Shown here: positions 27,766 through 37,313 of the stretch, in pieces
Layout: each line of letters begins with the position of its first letter
How positions within the stretch are numbered: the stretch's first letter is position 1
Assembly: GCF_007859955.1 (NCBI RefSeq)
Contig: NZ_SJPR01000003.1
Location: 186,001 to 250,000, forward strand
Direction: 5' to 3'
Origin: Botrimarina colliarenosi
Lineage (GTDB): Bacteria; Planctomycetota; Planctomycetia; Pirellulales; Lacipirellulaceae
DNA: 64,000 nucleotides
The notes under the pieces: generated by a model
What the model saw: the letters and a program-made list of their open reading frames with translations, nothing else
Database searches by the model: none
Told to the model about the DNA's origin: nothing
Position numbers and translations under genes: made by a program

Positions 27766-28099
27766 AGGGAGAGGGGGGGACGGCTTCGCGGTACTTTGAT
27801 CGCCGTTGACTTTTCGGACCGCGGGCGGTGAAAAACGCAAACGGAGGAGATGGGGGGATGCGCTCTCGGCGCTGAACGTCGTTAGGCTAGGAGGCTGCGA
27901 CGGGCGCGAACGGTCTCGGTTTCGAGAGTTGTTGACTATCGAACGCGCGGATCGATCACTCCCGCCATATCAACTTAGCAATTCAACGCCACCGCACCGA
28001 GCCGCCATCCCCCCATCTCCTTGAATCGCTAGTTCATGCCCCGAGGCCCGAACTGCAGTCGGTCCCCGTCGTACCACCAAGCCATCCCCGCATCTCCTT
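27766..28099. other. Divergent intergenic region with three copies of a GGAGATGGGGGGATG motif
   Basis: The region separates divergent genes. The motif GGAGATGGGGGGATG occurs forward at about 27846, and in reverse complement near 28006-28020 and 28083-28097 (one base changed), giving an inverted-repeat layout like that at 18008. The interior has no ORF longer than about 20 codons that I would defend. Confidence 0.5.
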
Positions 28100-29671
28100 T
28101 TGTTACGCAAGCCCACCCAAGGCGTGCTCGCCCTTGTCGCCCTCGCGGCGGCGGGGTACTTGCTTGTGACCGTGCCGCCGCAGTTGGCCGCCGGGTACGA
28201 GGCGGCGGGCGGCTGGGCGTCGTGGACCGGCAAGCTTTATCTGATGGTTGTCGGCCTGGGTGTCTTGGTCCTCGTGGGTCTCGCGGCCTGGGGCGGCTGG
28301 CGGCTCTGGGGCAACACCGCGTGGAACCGCCGCGTCGAGGCGCGTCGCGGCAAGAATCCCAGCCAACTCTCCAAACGCGACCTGTCGGCCGAACTGGGGG
28401 ACAACCTCCAGTCGACCCGCGACTACGCCTGGGGCCTCGACTCGAAGTCGGCGCTCCGCAGCGAAGTCGAACGCGCCCTGGCCGAGCTCGAATCGAAGCG
28501 TGAGGCGCGCAAGCTAGAGATCGTCGCCTTCGGCACCATCTCCAGCGGCAAGAGCTCGTTGCTCAACGCGCTGTGCGGACGCGAGGCGTTTCAGTCGAAC
28601 GTCATCGGCGGCACGACCACCACCGAACAGAGCGTGCCATGGCCCGACTCGGATCGGGTGGCGCTGGTCGATACGCCCGGCCTCGCCGAAGTGCGGGGCG
28701 AAGGCCGCGCCGCGATCGCCGCCGAGGCCGCAAAGGACGCCGACCTTGTGCTGTTTGTCGTCGATGGTCCGCTGAAGGCGTACGAGCACGACCTGGTCGA
28801 ACGGCTCGCCTCGATGGAGAAACGCCTCGTCGTCTGCCTCAACAAAGAGGACTGGTACGACGCCCGCCAGCGCGACGAGCTACTCCGCCAACTACAGGAA
28901 CAGACCGCCGGCCTCGCCAAGCCGGCCGACGTCGTGGCGGTCCGCTCGCGCGAGACGGTGCGGCCGGTCGTCCGCGTCGACGCCGCCGGTGTCGAGACGC
29001 GCGGCGAAGCGACGGTGCCGCCCGACATCTCGCCGCTGGCCGACCGGCTGATGGCGATCGTCGACCGCGAAGGGGGCGACCTGCTGCTGGCGAACCTGCT
29101 GATGCAGTCCCGCGGCCTGGTGGACGAGGCGAAGGAACGCGTCCTGGCGACGCTCGACGCCGAGGCGGACCGGCTCATCGATCGCTACATGTGGGCCGCC
29201 GCCGGCGCCGCCGCGGCCAATCCCGTGCCGCTCTTGGACCTGGCGATCGGCAGCGGTGTGCTCGTGAAGATGGCGCTCGACCTAGCGGGCGTTTACAAGC
29301 AGAAGGTCGACGCCGACGCGGTGGTCGAGATGCTCGCCCAGCTCGGCAAGAACCTAGTGGCGATGCTCGGCGCTAGTGCGGCGGCGCCGGCGCTGGGGTC
29401 GGCGATCGGTTCGCTGCTGAAGACGGTCCCGGGCATCGGCTGGATCGCCGGCGGCCTACTGCAGGGCGTCGTCCAAGCGATCGTCGCCCGCTGGGTCGGC
29501 CGCATCTTCAAGCGCTATTACCGGTCGGAGATGCAGCCCCCGCCCGGCGGCCTCGCCGAACTGGCCCGCGACGAGTGGCGTGTCGTCACGTCGGCCGAAG
29601 AACTGCGTAAGCTAGTGACCCGCGGCCGGGAGAAGCTCGCGGGTGAGAAATTGGAACCACCAAGGAACTAA
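28100..29671 (+). CDS. Membrane-associated Era/dynamin-like GTPase
   Basis: A 523-residue protein with two N-terminal membrane helices (about 8-28 and 46-70), then a GTPase domain. The P-loop GTISSGKSS starts at 145, DTPG lies at about 190 and NKED at about 247. After the G domain comes a hydrophobic helical section (about 355-460; AAAGAAAANPVPLLDLAIGSG), as in the DUF697/YcjF class of GTPases. The start is TTG at 28100. It is followed by a second GTPase in the same direction, and the pair resembles tandem dynamin-like proteins that remodel bacterial membranes. Confidence 0.82.
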   Translation: MLRKPTQGVLALVALAAAGYLLVTVPPQLAAGYEAAGGWASWTGKLYLMVVGLGVLVLVGLAAWGGWRLWGNTAWNRRVEARRGKNPSQLSKRDLSAELGDNLQSTRDYAWGLDSKSALRSEVERALAELESKREARKLEIVAFGTISSGKSSLLNALCGREAFQSNVIGGTTTTEQSVPWPDSDRVALVDTPGLAEVRGEGRAAIAAEAAKDADLVLFVVDGPLKAYEHDLVERLASMEKRLVVCLNKEDWYDARQRDELLRQLQEQTAGLAKPADVVAVRSRETVRPVVRVDAAGVETRGEATVPPDISPLADRLMAIVDREGGDLLLANLLMQSRGLVDEAKERVLATLDAEADRLIDRYMWAAAGAAAANPVPLLDLAIGSGVLVKMALDLAGVYKQKVDADAVVEMLAQLGKNLVAMLGASAAAPALGSAIGSLLKTVPGIGWIAGGLLQGVVQAIVARWVGRIFKRYYRSEMQPPPGGLAELARDEWRVVTSAEELRKLVTRGREKLAGEKLEPPRN

Positions 29672-29728
29672 GGAACGAAGGAAGGGATGAAACGGGAGCA
29701 CTCATTGTTCCTTCGTTCCTTTGTGGTT
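29655..29728. repeat. Intergenic hairpin, family C copy 2
   Basis: Arms AACCACCAAGGAACTAAGG and its near complement ending GTTCCTTTGTGGTT, related to the element at 10224. It lies between the two GTPase genes, just before the ATG of the second. Confidence 0.82.
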
Positions 29729-29735
29729 CATCCTC

Positions 29736-31070
29736 ATGTCTAGCGAAGCTGACGACGCCGACTTGCAAGACGCCCTCGCCGGGGTGGAGCGTTCCATCGC
29801 GCAGATCGAGGGATGCGACCCGGCCGAGCGCGAAGCCCTCGTCGCCGAGCTGCGGGAGCTGCGCGACCTGGCCGACAAGCTCCGGCACGAACGGGTCGAG
29901 ATCGCCGTCTTCGGGGAGATCAGCACCGGCAAGAGCGCGCTGATCAACGCCCTGGCGGGGTCCGAGGTGGCGAGCGTCAACGTCCGTGGCGGCTGGACGC
30001 GCGAGGTCTGGCGGCTCGGCTGGTCGGCGCCGGCGGCGGTGGTCAAAGGGCTTGAACAGTCGGAGCTGGTGCTTGTCGACACGCCCGGTCTCAACGAGGT
30101 CGACGGCGCCGAGCGGGCCGACATGGCGCGCGACGCGGCCGAGCGGGCCGACGTCGTGCTGCTGGTGACCGACAGCGACCTCAACGAGACCGAGTTCTCG
30201 GCACTCGAGCAGGTCGCCGCGATGCACAAGCCGGTGCTGCTGGTGCTCAACAAGCAGGACCTCTACACACCCGACCAGCTCGACGATCTGCGCCAGGCGC
30301 TCACCTCGCCGCGCGTCACGAAGCTGATTGGCGGGGTGGAGAACGTCGTCTTCGCGTCGGCCGACCCGCGCGAGGTCGAGTACGTCATCGAGAAGCCCAA
30401 CGGCTCGACCCACAGCGAATGGCGCAAGCCGGCGCCCGACGTCGAGGAGGTCCGCGGGCGGATTCTTGAGATGCTCGTCGATGAAGGGAAGGGACTCGTG
30501 GCGCTCAACGCCGCCATGTACGCCGCCGACCGTAGCGACCGCGTCGCCGCCCTGCGGGTCCGGATGCGCTCGAACAAGGCCGACACCGTCGTCTGGAGCT
30601 ACGCGGCCGCCAAGGCGTTGGCCGTTTCGATGAACCCCTGGCCGGCGGCCGACGTGGCGGGGGGCGTCGCGGTCGACGTGGCGATGGTCCTCACGCTGGC
30701 CGGCGTCTATGGCATTGAGATGACGACCGACAACGCCCGCAAGCTGGTGCTGGCGATCCTCAAGGCGGCCGGCTGGCTGATGCTCGGCGAGGCGGTCGTC
30801 AGCTTCGGCAGCAGCTTCTTCAAGGGCGTCACGTTCGGCGGCAGCACCGTCCTCACGGCGATCCCGCAAGGCGCGGCGGCGGGCTATGGCAGTTACCTCG
30901 TCGGCCAGGCGTCGCGCTACTACTTCGAGCATGGCGCCAGCTGGGGCGACCGCGGCCCGAAACGGATCATCGCCCGCATCCTCGAGAACACCGACAAGGC
31001 GTCGATCGTCGAACGCCTGAAGGGCGAGATCGGCAAAAAGCTGTCGCGCAACCGGCATTCGGAGAAGTAA
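29736..31070 (+). CDS. Dynamin/Era-like GTPase, second of a tandem pair
   Basis: A 444-residue GTPase. It begins with a coiled-coil-like helix (IAQIEGCDPAEREALVAEL), then the P-loop GEISTGKS at 60-67, DTPGLNEVDG as switch II and NKQD as G4. The C-terminal half has hydrophobic helices (GGVAVDVAMVLTLAGVYG, AAGYGSYLVGQASRYY) that could insert in membranes, in the same order as the upstream GTPase. ATG at 29736 is preferred because the few codons above it, from a TTG at 29721, lie in the hairpin. The two genes probably form an operon and may hetero-oligomerise. Confidence 0.82.
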   Translation: MSSEADDADLQDALAGVERSIAQIEGCDPAEREALVAELRELRDLADKLRHERVEIAVFGEISTGKSALINALAGSEVASVNVRGGWTREVWRLGWSAPAAVVKGLEQSELVLVDTPGLNEVDGAERADMARDAAERADVVLLVTDSDLNETEFSALEQVAAMHKPVLLVLNKQDLYTPDQLDDLRQALTSPRVTKLIGGVENVVFASADPREVEYVIEKPNGSTHSEWRKPAPDVEEVRGRILEMLVDEGKGLVALNAAMYAADRSDRVAALRVRMRSNKADTVVWSYAAAKALAVSMNPWPAADVAGGVAVDVAMVLTLAGVYGIEMTTDNARKLVLAILKAAGWLMLGEAVVSFGSSFFKGVTFGGSTVLTAIPQGAAAGYGSYLVGQASRYYFEHGASWGDRGPKRIIARILENTDKASIVERLKGEIGKKLSRNRHSEK

Positions 31071-31098
31071 AGCAAATCCCCTCCTCGTTCAGAGGGAG

Positions 31099-31629
31099 TC
31101 ATTCGGCGCTGACGCCTTGCTCGACGCGCAACCGTTCCACCGTCACCCGGATCCACGCGGCGACCTTCTTCACCGTCGGCATCTTTAGCGCGTTCGAGGC
31201 GATTAGCAGGAGGCCCATCGCCAGGTTGGTCCACGACTGGCTCGACATGTATGCGATCAGGTTCAGGAACGCGGCCATCTCGTTGATCGCACAGCTGACC
31301 ACGGTGCCGGTGACGAACGCCTCGCCGAGGCGTTCGGGCTCCTTCATCGCCTGTCGGGCGAGGTTCTGCACCGCCTGCTTGGTGACGAACCGCCCCATCC
31401 ACTGCTGGGCAAAGAGCGCCACGAGGCCGAACATCAGCGCGATCCGTCCCACCGCCTCGCGGCCCTGTTGCTGGACGACCTCGCCGCGGATCGGCGCGGG
31501 CTGCTCGGGCGCCTGCGAGCCGATCACGAGCACCACCGCCGCAAAGATCAGCGGCACGACGATCATCGCCAGGATGACGATCTGCATGGTGCGGACCGGC
31601 TGGGCCAGCTTCTGTTCGAGCTCAGGCAC
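31099..31629 (-). CDS. Hypothetical membrane protein
   Basis: A 176-residue protein, if started at GTG 31629 (MPELEQKLAQPVRT), which is favoured because the upstream 34 codons are Pro/Ser-rich and repeat-like. Four hydrophobic segments are visible: IVILAMIVVPLIFAAVVLVI, IALMFGLVALFAQQW, a weaker one at GTVVSCAINEMAAFLNLIAY, and AMGLLLIASNAL. No family is recognised. It is convergent with the GTPase pair. Confidence 0.65.
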   Translation of the reverse strand: MPELEQKLAQPVRTMQIVILAMIVVPLIFAAVVLVIGSQAPEQPAPIRGEVVQQQGREAVGRIALMFGLVALFAQQWMGRFVTKQAVQNLARQAMKEPERLGEAFVTGTVVSCAINEMAAFLNLIAYMSSQSWTNLAMGLLLIASNALKMPTVKKVAAWIRVTVERLRVEQGVSAE

Positions 31630-31782
31630 AGAGACCAAGTGGGAAGTAGGGGAAGGGTGGGGGGCGACGCTGCCGCTAGTCTCACCCACAAGCGCTGGGG
31701 CGCAAAGGTGACGGGAACCCCCGATCGCCAACCCGACGCACCGATCGGCGCCCCCAACGGGCGGCTTCCCACGCAGAATGCC

Positions 31783-31860
31783 AGGGAGCCCTCAGCGTCA
31801 GCGCCGGGAGTCGCGACGGGTACGCGCTTCAACTCCCGGCGCTGACGCTTAGGGCTCCCT
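31783..31860. repeat. Intergenic hairpin, family D copy 1
   Basis: Arms AGGGAGCCCTCAGCGTCAGC... and ...GCTGACGCTTAGGGCTCCCT enclosing CGGGAGT/ACTCCCG. It lies between the membrane protein gene and the end of a DUF1559 gene. Confidence 0.88.
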
Positions 31861-31886
31861 GTCGTGCCTTAGGGGTCGCCGCCCAT

Positions 31887-32903
<1,017 letters not shown>

Positions 32904-33386
32904 GTGTTTTTTCGGATTAGAGGGCGGCTCGGCTTCGGGTAGCGGCCGCGGGTCGATGGGGCGAGGGCGCGCGCACTGCCCTGTGCCGATGGTGCGAGCA
33001 AGTCCTGTGCCGTAGCCGGCCGATGCGTCAAAGGCTCATTAACCCGCGGCCGATCGTACTTTGGGGACCGACTCGTCGTGGACGGTTTGGTGGTTTGTGT
33101 CGCGCTGCGCGACAGCCTTGTCGCTGGGGGCGACACAGGACGAGAGGGGGGGAGCGCCGTCGGCCTACGCGGGACGGGTGGTTGCTTGGGAGCCTTCAGC
33201 GCCAGCGATGTGAGAGCCCTCAGCGCCAGCGCCGGGAGTTGAAGCGGGTGCCCGGCGCAACTCCCGGCGCTGACGCTTAGGGCTCCCTGTCTTATTGGGG
33301 CTTCCTGCCCGGCGCTCTGGCCGCGTTTTTGGTAAGGTCAGCGGCTCGCCATCGCCCGCCGCCGACTGCCTACCGCCCACTCAGCC
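32904..33386. other. Divergent intergenic region with family D hairpin
   Basis: About 480 bp between the divergent DUF1559 and methyltransferase genes. Apart from the hairpin at 33188-33288 and the presumed promoters I see no gene or RNA. Confidence 0.5.
33188..33288. repeat. Intergenic hairpin, family D copy 2
   Basis: Contains two partial left arms in tandem (GGAGCCTTCAGCGCCAGCG and GAGCCCTCAGCGCCAGCGCC), paired with one right arm GGCGCTGACGCTTAGGGCTC. It is clearly related to the element at 31783, with the left arm partly duplicated. Confidence 0.88.
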
Positions 33387-34208
33387 GTGCCCGACGTCAT
33401 TCCTGGCAATCTGTACGACTACCCGAAGTACTACGACCTTGTGTTCGGCTCCGACTGGAAGGCGGAGTTCGACTTCTTGGAGGGGGTCTTCGCCAAGCAC
33501 GCCGCGCTGCCGAAGCGGGCCAAGGTGCGGCGGCTGCTTGAGCCGGCCTGTGGCACCGGGCGGCTGATGTACCGGTTCGGCAAGGCGGGCTACACCGTCG
33601 CCGGGAACGACCTGAACGCCAAGGCGGTCAAGTTCTGTAACGCCCGGCTGAAACGGCACGGGCTGAAAGAGTCCGCCGTCGTTGGCGACATGAGCGACTT
33701 TTCGGTCAAGGACTTTGGCCCCCGGACGAAGCCCTTCGATGCGGCGTTCAACACGATCAACAGCTTCCGGCACCTGCCGAGCGAGGCGGCCGCCGAGGGG
33801 CACCTGCGGTGCGTCGCCGAGGCCCTGCGGCCGGGGGGGCTCTATGTGCTGGGGCTGCACCTGACCCCGGCGCGGGGGAAGCCGGAGTGCGACGCGGAGA
33901 GTTGGGCCGCCCGGCGGGGGGACCTGAGCGTCATTTCGCACATGTGGAGCGACGGGATCGACCGCCGGCGTCGGGTTGAAACGGTTGGGATGAGTTTTGA
34001 CGTGTACACACCGACACGGTCGTTCCGATTGGTGGACCAGACCCCCTTTAGGACGTACACGGCCCGCCAGATGGCCGATCTGATCGAGAGGACGGGGGCC
34101 TGGGACGTGGCCGCCGTATACGATTTCGCCTACGACCTCGACGAGCCGGTCGAGATCGAAGCGACGACCGAGGACGTGGTTTACCTCCTCCGAAAACGGG
34201 GCTCCTAG
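33387..34208 (+). CDS. Class I SAM-dependent methyltransferase
   Basis: A 273-residue methyltransferase. Motif I is LLEPACGTGRL (about 50-60), the acidic end of strand 2 is GNDLN, motif II includes FDAAFNTINSFRHL, and motif III is ALRPGGLYVLGLHL. The substrate cannot be read from sequence. The GTG at 33387 starts it, and it is 19 nt from the next gene, which in turn overlaps a glycosyltransferase, so it may modify a small molecule or glycan in that pathway. Confidence 0.85.
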   Translation: MPDVIPGNLYDYPKYYDLVFGSDWKAEFDFLEGVFAKHAALPKRAKVRRLLEPACGTGRLMYRFGKAGYTVAGNDLNAKAVKFCNARLKRHGLKESAVVGDMSDFSVKDFGPRTKPFDAAFNTINSFRHLPSEAAAEGHLRCVAEALRPGGLYVLGLHLTPARGKPECDAESWAARRGDLSVISHMWSDGIDRRRRVETVGMSFDVYTPTRSFRLVDQTPFRTYTARQMADLIERTGAWDVAAVYDFAYDLDEPVEIEATTEDVVYLLRKRGS

Positions 34209-34227
34209 CCGGGGTCCCGCTAGGACC

Positions 34228-35571
34228 TTGGCTGCCGAGACCGTCAACGCCGAAACCGCCCCCGCGCCGACCGCCGTCGGCGGCGAGTCGTGGACCGCGC
34301 TGGCCGCCTGGGCGGCCGACGAGCTGGGCGTGCGCGTCGCCTTCGACGGCAAGGTTTACCGGGTCGAAGCGATCGACGAGGCGACCGACCCCGAGCCGCC
34401 CGTGGGCGAGTCGTCGCTGCGGCGGAGCTGGTTCCGCCGGCGCCAGTCGAAGGCCGACGCCGCCGGGCCCGACCCCGAGCCGATCGAGCCCTTCACCACC
34501 ACAACGCCGGCCGACCTGCTGCAAGAGCTGGTCCAGCGGCTCGTCGAGCGCCCCGGCGTGACCCACGCCCGGCCGGTGAGCCAGCCGACCGCGGTGCACG
34601 ACCTTTCGGCGCGGCTTTTCTCGGCCTACCAACTCGACGGCGGACAGGCCCACCTGGCGGGCTGCCACTTCGACGACGTCCCGCTGGTGCGGCTCACCTG
34701 GATCAAGTTGGCCGACGACGGCTCGCAGCAGGTCACGCACCGGTTCTTCGACGAGCTGGGCGCGCCGGTCGACTGGGGCAAGGTGCAGCGGTTGGGAGTC
34801 GATCGCATCGCCCCGATCGGGGAACCGGCGCCGCGGATCGACGAGGCGCGGCTCGACCGGATGACCGACTCGGCGAAGCGCGCGGCGGGCGGAGAAGCCG
34901 ACCCGCCGGCGCTGGTGACGATCGTCTGGGCGAAGCGGGCGTGGGGTCGGCTGCGGTTCGAGTTCGGCGACAAGTCGATCGACGCGCCGTTCGATGGCTG
35001 GGCTCAGACGCTCACGGCGCCCGCCGTCGTTTGCCCGCAGACGGGCGTCGAGACCTTCCATCTGGCGACCGACTCGGAAGGGGAGATCGCCGCCGCCGAG
35101 GAGCTGGCGACCTGCTGCGTGAGTGGTGAGCGGCGCGTCCGATCGCGGCTGGGCCAATGCGTGGCGACCGGCCAGTGGGCCGACGCCGAGCACCTGTCGG
35201 ACTGTCCGATCACGGCGGCGTCGGTGCTGACGACCAAGCGGGTCCGTTGCCGGCTGTGCGATCAGCAGGTCTCTCCGACGGCTTGCCCCGAGGGGGTTTG
35301 CACCGCGTGCCGCAACAAGGAGCGGGTGGGGCAGGGGGACCCCCGGTTGCAGCGGCTCTTCGAGAAGTACCCCAAGATGCGGCGGTGGGGCGGCTGGCGC
35401 GTCGCCGAGACCGACGCGGCGCTACTCGTCGAGGCGTCGCGGCTGCTACGCTCGGTGCAGTGGACCTTTGATAAAGCGACGCTGGAGCTGCTCCACGCCG
35501 TGGCGACGCCACGGTTGGCCTCCAGTTGGCGACCCCTCGACCGCGAACAACGCGAACGGCTCCTCCGATGA
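34228..35571 (+). CDS. Unrecognised protein with a C-terminal cysteine-rich (zinc-binding-like) segment
   Basis: A 447-residue protein beginning at TTG 34228. The first 270 residues are acidic and unremarkable. Residues about 280-370 have cysteines in pairs and singles: CPQTG, TCCVSGERR, CVATG, CPIT, CRLCDQQ, CPEGVCTAC. This spacing suggests two or three zinc-binding knuckles. It lies between a methyltransferase and a glycosyltransferase, and its stop overlaps the latter's start (ATGA). I do not know its function; homologues are probably limited to planctomycetes. Confidence 0.7.
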   Translation: MAAETVNAETAPAPTAVGGESWTALAAWAADELGVRVAFDGKVYRVEAIDEATDPEPPVGESSLRRSWFRRRQSKADAAGPDPEPIEPFTTTTPADLLQELVQRLVERPGVTHARPVSQPTAVHDLSARLFSAYQLDGGQAHLAGCHFDDVPLVRLTWIKLADDGSQQVTHRFFDELGAPVDWGKVQRLGVDRIAPIGEPAPRIDEARLDRMTDSAKRAAGGEADPPALVTIVWAKRAWGRLRFEFGDKSIDAPFDGWAQTLTAPAVVCPQTGVETFHLATDSEGEIAAAEELATCCVSGERRVRSRLGQCVATGQWADAEHLSDCPITAASVLTTKRVRCRLCDQQVSPTACPEGVCTACRNKERVGQGDPRLQRLFEKYPKMRRWGGWRVAETDAALLVEASRLLRSVQWTFDKATLELLHAVATPRLASSWRPLDREQRERLLR

Positions 35572-36722
35572 CTCAAGCGGCGACCCGATACCTCTTCGTC
35601 AACGGCCTGTCGATCGGCACCGGGGGCGGCTACACCGTCGGGCGTGAGATCGTCCGCTCGGTGGCGCAGGCGCGGCCCGACTGGCGGGTGCGGCTCGGCG
35701 TGATCCGCGACCACAAGCTGCAGAGCGAGTTCCTCCACGAGCAGCTGCCCGCCAACGTCGAGGTGCACTGGGTCCCGGCCCGGGCGGCCGACCCGATCTG
35801 GCGCTCACGCTACGAGCGGGGTCAACTGGCGACCGACCTCCGGCAGGGGGCGTGCGACGCGGTCTTCCAGCTCAACGGGATGGTCATCCCGGGGCTGCGG
35901 CTGCCGACGTTGGCGCACTACCAGGACCCGTTCCCGTACCGGCCCGAGGCGTGGGACACCCTGAAAGAACGCATTGCGATGTGGTTCAAACGCCGCGCCA
36001 ACAAGCGGGCGCTGCAGGAGGCCGACGTCTGCGGCTGGACGAGCCACTACCTCGAAGAGCTGATCTGCGGCTGGCATGGCGTGCGGCCGAAGCGGTCGGT
36101 CGTCTTCTACAACGGCGTCCCCGAGAACTGGGTCGAGCGCTCGCAAGGAGAGCTGACGCCGCTGGCCGAGCGGCCGCTGAAGATCGTGACCGTCAGCAAC
36201 GTCTGGCCGTACAAGCGCCAGTCGCTGGTGGTGGAGGCCCTCGCCAAGCTGCGCCAGCGGCCGGGGCTCGAGACGCTCGAGTACCACGTGCTGGGCGCCG
36301 GTTCGGCCGACTACATCGCCGAGCTGCGGCGGCTGGCGGACCAGTTGGGCGTCGGCTCGGCGGTCCACGTCGAGGGGCGGGTCTCCGACCAACGCGTCGA
36401 GGAGGCGTTTGCCGAGGCGCGGGCGATGCCGCTGATGAGCCTCTGCGAGTCGTTTGGCATCCCGATGATCGAGGCGATGGCGTCAGGAACACCGGTCGTG
36501 GCGGCCGACTGCTGCGCCTTGCCCGAAGTGGCGGGCGACGCGGCGCTCATCGCGCCGATCGAGGACGTCGACGCGCTAGCCGAGCGGATCGAGAGCGTGC
36601 TGACCGACACCGACCTAGCCGAGCGTCTGCGGGCGGCGGGGCGGCGGCGGGTGCTCGACTTCCGCTGGAACGCGATCGGCGCTCAGATGGCGGACGTCCT
36701 CGAAGAGATGATGACGCGTTGA
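35568..36722 (+). CDS. Glycosyltransferase, GT4-type (GT-B fold)
   Basis: A 384-residue glycosyltransferase. The C-terminal domain shows LKIVTVSNVWPYKRQ (start of the nucleotide-binding Rossmann domain, about 204), YHVLGAG and the GT4 signature ESFGIPMIEAMASGTPVV, with the two conserved glutamates at about 294 and 302. The N-terminal domain has GLSIGTGGGYTVGREI, a typical Gly-rich loop. Donor and acceptor cannot be predicted. ATG at 35568 overlaps the previous stop, favouring this start over one at 35526. Confidence 0.88.
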   Translation: MTQAATRYLFVNGLSIGTGGGYTVGREIVRSVAQARPDWRVRLGVIRDHKLQSEFLHEQLPANVEVHWVPARAADPIWRSRYERGQLATDLRQGACDAVFQLNGMVIPGLRLPTLAHYQDPFPYRPEAWDTLKERIAMWFKRRANKRALQEADVCGWTSHYLEELICGWHGVRPKRSVVFYNGVPENWVERSQGELTPLAERPLKIVTVSNVWPYKRQSLVVEALAKLRQRPGLETLEYHVLGAGSADYIAELRRLADQLGVGSAVHVEGRVSDQRVEEAFAEARAMPLMSLCESFGIPMIEAMASGTPVVAADCCALPEVAGDAALIAPIEDVDALAERIESVLTDTDLAERLRAAGRRRVLDFRWNAIGAQMADVLEEMMTR

Positions 36723-36785
36723 GAAGTCGCCAGCATTTGTCGCCAATGAGTCAACGTCGTTGAGCCGATGCAGCGACGACTGGCG

Positions 36786-37313
36786 TCACCGGGGCAACGC
36801 GACAAAGGCGCCGACCGCGAGCGCCGCGACGACGCCGGCGGCGGCGAGCAGGCTGTTGCGGTAGAGCCGGCATTGGTCGATGCGGGCGAGGATCGCTTGG
36901 TCCTGCGGCGACTGGGCGACTTCGAACCCGTTGCGGACCAGCGGCTCGTAGTATGTCTTCTGCAGCTGCCAGAGACCGACCGGGGGCATCGCGTCGAGGC
37001 CTTGTTCAACCGCCGCCTGACGGGCCGCCGCGTCAAACGGCTCCGGGGCTGCCGGCTCAATGGCGGCAAACCACCCCGCCACGCCGGCAAGCAGGCCGGC
37101 AATGACGAGCCCCGCGCTGAGCACCCCTTGGCGGAATCCCCAGCCGGCGGTCGCTTTGGCCTCGGGTTGGTCGGTTGGCAGCTGCCGTAATTCCCGCAAC
37201 CGGGGCGCCTCGCGCTCGGCGCCGCATTCACACGTGACCCGGCCGCCCGCCTGGCTTGCCGAGACGGGGATCGATTGGCCGCACGAGCAGGGGAGGAGGT
37301 AGCGAACGCTCAC
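36786..37313 (-). CDS. Small zinc-ribbon membrane protein of unknown function
   Basis: A 175-residue protein from GTG 37313. It opens with a four-cysteine ribbon: CSCGQSIPVSASQAGG then CECGAE (about 8-31). Two membrane helices follow (GVLSAGLVIAGLLAGVAGW and LLAAAGVVAALAVGAFVAL), with a soluble helical loop between them. The upstream in-frame extension (to 37631) has no protein-like character. Similar zinc-ribbon plus membrane-helix proteins occur at 60271 and 45142, forming a planctomycete theme of unknown role. Confidence 0.68.
   Translation of the reverse strand: MSVRYLLPCSCGQSIPVSASQAGGRVTCECGAEREAPRLRELRQLPTDQPEAKATAGWGFRQGVLSAGLVIAGLLAGVAGWFAAIEPAAPEPFDAAARQAAVEQGLDAMPPVGLWQLQKTYYEPLVRNGFEVAQSPQDQAILARIDQCRLYRNSLLAAAGVVAALAVGAFVALPR

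Noticed and set aside
28030..28100. An 18-codon minus-strand ORF (MAWWYDGDRLQFGPRGMN) with an AGGAG-like sequence upstream
   Set aside because: Too short to support; the apparent ribosome site is part of the repeated GGAGATG motif.
29586..31058. A 490-codon minus-strand open frame
   Set aside because: Opposite the second GTPase gene; no protein-like pattern.
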